NCBI GenBank assembly: GCA_028277225.1
Contig: JANQHB010000063.1
Span: forward strand, 1-26,560
Direction of reading: 5' to 3'
DNA: 26,560 nt
From: Chlorobium sp.
GTDB lineage: Bacteria; Bacteroidota; Chlorobiia; Chlorobiales; Chlorobiaceae
Both the position numbers and the translations under genes were made by a program. The notes beneath the pieces were generated by a model. The model saw nothing but the letters and a program-made list of their open reading frames with translations. It searched no databases and was not told the DNA's origin. Below, piece after piece: positions 23,143 through 26,560 of the stretch (positions are counted from its first letter, which is position 1; every line of letters begins with the position of its first letter).

Positions 23143-24177
23143 ATGTCAAAAATAAAGATAGGCATTATCGGCGCAGGACGAATGGGTATAACCCATTACT
23201 CTATTATAAACAGTCATCCTCAAGTAGAAATATCATCTATTGCAGATCCATCAGGTCTTATGCTGAGTATGATGAAGAAGTATTTGCCAGTAAAGACGTT
23301 TAAAGATTATCATGAATTGTTCAAGAAGGATAGTCCTGATGCTGTTTTAGTCTGCACTCCCCCTAATCTCCACAACGATATCCTCAAGACAACATTCGAA
23401 AATAAAACCCACGTATTTGTCGAGAAACCGTATACAACAGACCTCAATCAGGCAGCTCATTTGGCCCATTTATTTGAAAAAGAAGGCTTAGTAAATCAGG
23501 TTGGTTATGTGAATCGTTTTAACGATGTCTTTAAGGAGGTAAACCGTCTGATAAAGAAGGATGTTATTGGAAAGCTCATTCGCTTCAAATCGGAGATGTT
23601 CAGTTGCACAATAGCTGAACCAGACGACGGTAGCGGCTGGAGAAGCTCACGTGAAAAAGGTGGCGGGGCTGTGTACGAAATGGCTGCACACGCCATTGAT
23701 CTTGTGAATTATCTCGTTGGTAAACCGGACAAAGTTATCGGCTCGAACCTTAATAGCATATACTCAAAAAAAGTCGAAGATGCAGTGTCATCGACTTTCG
23801 TTTACAAGAACGGCTGTTCAGGAACAATTTATGTGAATTGGAGCGATACAGCGTACAGGAAACCAACGAATAAAATAGAGTTGTTTGGAACAAAAGGAAA
23901 AATCCAGGCTGATCAGCATAGCTACAAGATTTATTGTAATGAGGATGACCCGGAACAGGGTTTCAGAAAAGGATGGAACACACGATACATCACTGACGTT
24001 TTCGAGAACGTTCCTTTTTACGTAAGAGGCAATGAATTTACCAGTCAGCTTTACCACTTTATCGACTGCATTCAAACATCTGAAAAAAAGAGCCTCTGTT
24101 CTTTCAGTCATGGAGCAGATGCTCAGGAGGTAATACACAGGATTTTCAATGATTATGAACTTAATGGCAAAGCATGA
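23143..24177 (+). CDS. Gfo/Idh/MocA-family oxidoreductase
   Basis: A 344-residue NAD(P)-dependent enzyme. The Rossmann motif is GIIGAGRMGITHY (7-19); IADPSG follows; the family signature EKPYTT is at 94-99; and QVGYVNRFNDVF follows. The C-terminal half includes GGGAVYEMAAHAIDLVNYLV, with the catalytic-type His, and SSTFVYKNGCSGTIYVNWSD. It is related to UDP-sugar dehydrogenases such as WbpB/WlbA, but could equally act on another sugar. It begins 1 bp after the WecG-type gene and overlaps the next gene by 4 bp. Here base composition starts to return from very AT-rich to balanced. Confidence 0.9.
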   Translation: MSKIKIGIIGAGRMGITHYSIINSHPQVEISSIADPSGLMLSMMKKYLPVKTFKDYHELFKKDSPDAVLVCTPPNLHNDILKTTFENKTHVFVEKPYTTDLNQAAHLAHLFEKEGLVNQVGYVNRFNDVFKEVNRLIKKDVIGKLIRFKSEMFSCTIAEPDDGSGWRSSREKGGGAVYEMAAHAIDLVNYLVGKPDKVIGSNLNSIYSKKVEDAVSSTFVYKNGCSGTIYVNWSDTAYRKPTNKIELFGTKGKIQADQHSYKIYCNEDDPEQGFRKGWNTRYITDVFENVPFYVRGNEFTSQLYHFIDCIQTSEKKSLCSFSHGADAQEVIHRIFNDYELNGKA

Positions 24178-25058
24178 ACATGGATGCTATCGATAAAATT
24201 GTTTTTGGTGACAACCAGTTTTTCGGCATTAACCACATGTCTCAGGAGAAGGCGCAGCAGCTTGCAGAAAAGTTTTTCGACATTGAAAACATCTACAATG
24301 TCTATCGTCTGGCATTTGATGCGGGTGTTCGAGGAGTGATGCTGAACAGCAATGATCGGGCGAAAGAGATCTGTGAACATTTCAGAGACAACGCTTCACA
24401 ATACCCGGCATTGCATTGGTACCCTTCCATTCCATACCCTCATAAGTATGCCAATCTTGTGGCTGAAAAGGGGATTTTTCCGGCAATTAACGAGGTGCTG
24501 TTCAAGGATAATTCTGCTCGTAAAGTGATGGGTATGATTTCCAAAGGAAGTGCTGCTGTAGTTACAAAAGATGCTGTAAAACTCATGCAGCTTCTGATTG
24601 ATGTAGAAATGAAGATATTCAAAGGGCTGGATATTAAAGTTGTTTTTCTGCAGAACATCATAACAGATTTAATTCTTGGCTATGATCTCAAGGATATTTT
24701 TTACGAGTACTGTGAGTACATCCGCAAGAAATATGATGCATTACCGGGCCTGATAACGCAAAATATGCCCTATCTCAAACAAAAATTTGAGGATTGGGGA
24801 ATCACCAAAGTGGTTATTTGTGCGTCGTACAACAAGATTGGTTATCTCATGTCGCCTGATGTGGAGTCCTATGAAAAGGCAGCTCAACAAAATAATCCGG
24901 ACGATTACCAGTTAATGGCAATGTCAACGCTTGCCTCTGGCGCTGTCCCTGCAAGGGAAGCGTATGATTTTATCAACCGGCAGAGATTACAGTCCGTTGT
25001 GTTTGGAGCTTCATCGAAGCGAAATATCGATGAGACTGTCTCGTTAATCGATCTGTAG
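24174..25058 (+). CDS. Unrecognised protein, possible aldo-keto-reductase-like TIM barrel
   Basis: A 294-residue protein starting MNMDAIDKIVFGDNQFFGIN. It has alternating strands and helices (VFGDNQFFGINH, GVRGVMLNSND, ALHWYPSIPYPHKY, GLDIKVVFLQNI, KVVICASYNKIGYLMS). Its end, LQSVVFGASSKRNIDETVSL, resembles the NADP-binding end of aldo-keto reductases. It lacks a clear Tyr/Lys/His/Asp set that I can place. Coupled by ATGA overlap to the Gfo/Idh/MocA gene, it probably acts in the same step. I do not know the reaction. Confidence 0.6.
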   Translation: MNMDAIDKIVFGDNQFFGINHMSQEKAQQLAEKFFDIENIYNVYRLAFDAGVRGVMLNSNDRAKEICEHFRDNASQYPALHWYPSIPYPHKYANLVAEKGIFPAINEVLFKDNSARKVMGMISKGSAAVVTKDAVKLMQLLIDVEMKIFKGLDIKVVFLQNIITDLILGYDLKDIFYEYCEYIRKKYDALPGLITQNMPYLKQKFEDWGITKVVICASYNKIGYLMSPDVESYEKAAQQNNPDDYQLMAMSTLASGAVPAREAYDFINRQRLQSVVFGASSKRNIDETVSLIDL

Positions 25059-25091
25059 ATTTATGTTTCGATAATTAAGCTAACGTTCATT

Positions 25092-25988
25092 ATGAAAGGA
25101 ATTATCCTTGCAGGTGGATCAGGGACCCGGTTATACCCAGTGACGAAAGGAATATCTAAGCAGCTATTACCGATCTATGACAAACCGATGATCTACTATC
25201 CGCTCAGTACTTTGATGCTTGCCGGTATTCGTGATGTGCTGGTGATATCTACCCCGGTGGACCTTCCTTTGTTTAAGAGGGTGCTTGAAGATGGAAGTGA
25301 TTGGGGGATTAGCCTGTCTTATGTTGAACAACCTTCTCCTGATGGATTGGCCCAGGCTTTTTTACTCGGGGAAGAATTTATCGGCGATGACGACGTTTGC
25401 TTGATTCTTGGGGACAATATTTTCTTCGGATACGGATTTAGCGGCATGCTGCAACAGGCGGTGCAAAGCGTCAACGACGAGCACAAAGCTACTATTTTCG
25501 GCTACTACGTGAATGATCCAGAGCGTTACGGTGTAGCGGATTTTGATGAGGCAGGCAATGTGTTGTCGATAGAAGAGAAACCCGAATATCCAAAGTCTAA
25601 CTATGCAGTGGTTGGCTTATACTTTTATCCAAACGATGTTGTAGAGGTTGCAAAGAATGTGAAGCCTTCAGCACGAGGCGAGCTTGAGATCACCTCGGTG
25701 AATGAGGAGTTTTTGCACCGGCACCAATTGCGCATGTCGATAATGGGACGTGGCTTTGCGTGGCTTGATACAGGTACGCATGATTCATACCAGGAGGCCG
25801 GTAACTTCATTGAAACGGTGGAGAAGCGTCAGGGTTTAAAGGTTGCCTGCCCTGAAGAGATCGCATGGAGAAATAAGTGGATCAATGATGCGCAGCTTGA
25901 AGAATTGGCTAAACCAATGTTGAAAAGCCAGTACGGTGAATATCTAAAAAGCCTTCTAAGCCATAAGCAAGAGCTTTTGCATGTTTAG
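25092..25988 (+). CDS. rmlA: Glucose-1-phosphate thymidylyltransferase
   Basis: A 298-residue enzyme with the nucleotidyltransferase signature LAGGSGTRLYP (6-16), K24 in SKQLLPIYDKPM, and QPSPDGLAQAFLLGE. It also has ILGDNIFFGYG with the metal-binding Asp, and FAWLDTGTHDSYQEAGNFI. It makes dTDP-glucose from dTTP and glucose-1-phosphate in the cytoplasm, the entry to dTDP-rhamnose and to the 4-amino sugars suggested by 13523-15420. rmlB, rmlC and rmlD are not in the window. GC-balanced, unlike the AT-rich cluster. It is the last gene of the polysaccharide set here. Confidence 0.96.
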   Translation: MKGIILAGGSGTRLYPVTKGISKQLLPIYDKPMIYYPLSTLMLAGIRDVLVISTPVDLPLFKRVLEDGSDWGISLSYVEQPSPDGLAQAFLLGEEFIGDDDVCLILGDNIFFGYGFSGMLQQAVQSVNDEHKATIFGYYVNDPERYGVADFDEAGNVLSIEEKPEYPKSNYAVVGLYFYPNDVVEVAKNVKPSARGELEITSVNEEFLHRHQLRMSIMGRGFAWLDTGTHDSYQEAGNFIETVEKRQGLKVACPEEIAWRNKWINDAQLEELAKPMLKSQYGEYLKSLLSHKQELLHV

Positions 25989-26134
25989 ATACTTAGTGTA
26001 TTCCCTCCATAGATATATCTTGTAAAGCCACCAGAACCTGCGGGACGCTGTTCCGTAAGCACAATAAGTCTGTAAAAGAACTCTATTCATTAGAGCGGAG
26101 GAACAACGGTCAAGTAATTAATACTGAAAGCTTT

Positions 26135-26218
26135 ATGCCACGAGGTCCGAGATTGGATGCACCGGGAACCTTGCACCATGTGATGATCCGGGGGATCGGG
26201 ATTTGCGTTGTTCATTAG
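26135..26218 (+). pseudogene. N-terminal stump of a REP-associated tyrosine transposase (RAYT, Y1_Tnp)
   Basis: The ATG at 26135 reads MPRGPRLDAPGTLHHVMIRG, then IGICVVH and a stop. The beginning is the hallmark start of RAYT/IS200-like Y1 transposases (MPRxxRLDxPGxxHHVxxRG). Everything after the sixth residue past HHV is missing. An AGGA-type ribosome site is not obvious. Confidence 0.75.
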
Positions 26219-26246
26219 GTTAAATAAGTCTATGGGGTGAAAGAAA

Positions 26247-26314
26247 GTGCTGTGTGCTAGGTGTTAGGATGGGGAGAGCCGTGAATCGTAAATCGTGATT
26301 CGTGATTGGTAAGA
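26247..26314. repeat. Short heptamer arrays
   Basis: GTGCTGT, GTGCTAG, GTGTTAG (26247-26267), and then GTGAATC, GTAAATC, GTGATTC, GTGATTG (26281-26308). The period is 7 in both. Confidence 0.85.
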
Positions 26315-26403
26315 AAGAGGGGCCGGATGACAGGAAACCGGAGGATGGTTTTTGTAAGTCCCTGTTACTGTATGAGAAAAAAGGGGTCGTATTCACGGCT
26401 TTG

Positions 26404-26560
26404 TCAGGCAATGGCGTTGAGTTCCTTTCGCTGCACCAGAGAGAGTAGCTTTAAGGTAGGCCCGGCAGGTTTTTTCTGGCCGCGTTCCCACTGGCTGACC
26501 GAATCTTTTGATACGTTCAGGTACAGAGCAAATACCTTCTGACTCACTTCTTCGCGTTCG
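26404..26560 (-). CDS. HTH XRE-family regulator, HigA-like antitoxin, partial
   Basis: The minus strand from the window edge reads EREEVSQKVFALYLNVSKDS, then VSQWERGQKKPAGPTLKLL, then SLVQRKELNAIA, and stops at 26406-26404. This is the helix-turn-helix core (SQ..FA..L.VS...V..WE.G..KP) of the XRE family, as found in HigA/NadS-type antitoxins (GPTLKLLSLV, ending IA). The N-terminus lies beyond the window. A HigB toxin, if present, would also lie beyond 26560. It is the only gene here on the minus strand. Confidence 0.8.
   Translation of the reverse strand, partial: EREEVSQKVFALYLNVSKDSVSQWERGQKKPAGPTLKLLSLVQRKELNAIA

Larger units (their letters stand above)
25989..26403. other. Intergenic region with transposase stump and heptamers
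   Basis: After rmlA there is about 140 bp without identified features, then the RAYT stump (26135-26218), then heptamers (26247-26314), and then the 3' side of the minus-strand HTH gene. No convincing terminator is seen for rmlA. Confidence 0.6.

Overview
The window looks like chromosomal DNA of a free-living Gram-negative bacterium. The best guess is a green sulfur bacterium (Chlorobiota, Chlorobium-like) or a relative. The basis is the combination of intergenic DNA saturated with 7-bp tandem repeats, several free-standing 23S-IVS/S23-type four-helix-bundle genes, many small antitoxin genes and IS5/IS481-type relics. No rRNA, tRNA or other taxonomic marker is present, so this placement is an inference. 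Every convincing gene is on the + strand except a partial HTH gene at the right edge.

Layout. (1) 1-1330: two small exported proteins set between arrays of the heptamer CCTATTA. (2) 1936-3117: a WecA/TagO-type polyprenyl-phosphate sugar-1-phosphate transferase, the likely initiating enzyme for the surface polysaccharide. (3) 3131-7567: a repeat-filled accessory zone with two four-helix-bundle genes and seven small toxin-antitoxin (TA) type genes. The antitoxin or accessory sides are intact (FitA-like, an unnamed type, a RelE-partner type, an MqsA/YgiT zinc finger, HicB, DUF2283, MntA), while the toxins are missing or visibly broken. (4) 7568-10708: fcl and gmd, which make GDP-L-fucose. Both coding regions carry in-frame blocks of the same heptamers found between genes. 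A third four-helix-bundle gene and the tail of a fourth lie between them. (5) 10809-23141: an AT-rich polysaccharide cluster with two methyltransferases, a GT4, an aminotransferase and formyltransferase pair, a Wzx flippase split by a 1-nt frameshift at an A9 run, a GT2-like enzyme, a Wzy-like polymerase, a GT2 and a WecG/TagA-type transferase. It is interspersed with decayed IS5 and IS481 transposases and a stray second gmd 3' end. (6) 23143-25988: more GC-balanced genes for a Gfo/Idh/MocA oxidoreductase, an unrecognised partner and rmlA. (7) 25989-26560: a stump of a REP-associated transposase, more heptamers and a partial HTH antitoxin on the minus strand.

How the genes fit together: WecA loads the first sugar on the lipid carrier. 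Gmd and Fcl supply GDP-fucose. RmlA, an RmlB not seen here, the DegT-type aminotransferase and the formyltransferase would supply a dTDP-4-formamido-4,6-dideoxyhexose. The glycosyltransferases assemble the unit, Wzx flips it and Wzy polymerises it. This is an O-antigen or capsule locus of the Wzx/Wzy type.

The most unusual signal is the heptamer system. Many unrelated-looking 7-bp families share period 7, fill the gaps, sit as inverted arms around the four-helix-bundle genes, and have entered coding sequence in at least two conserved enzymes without breaking frame.
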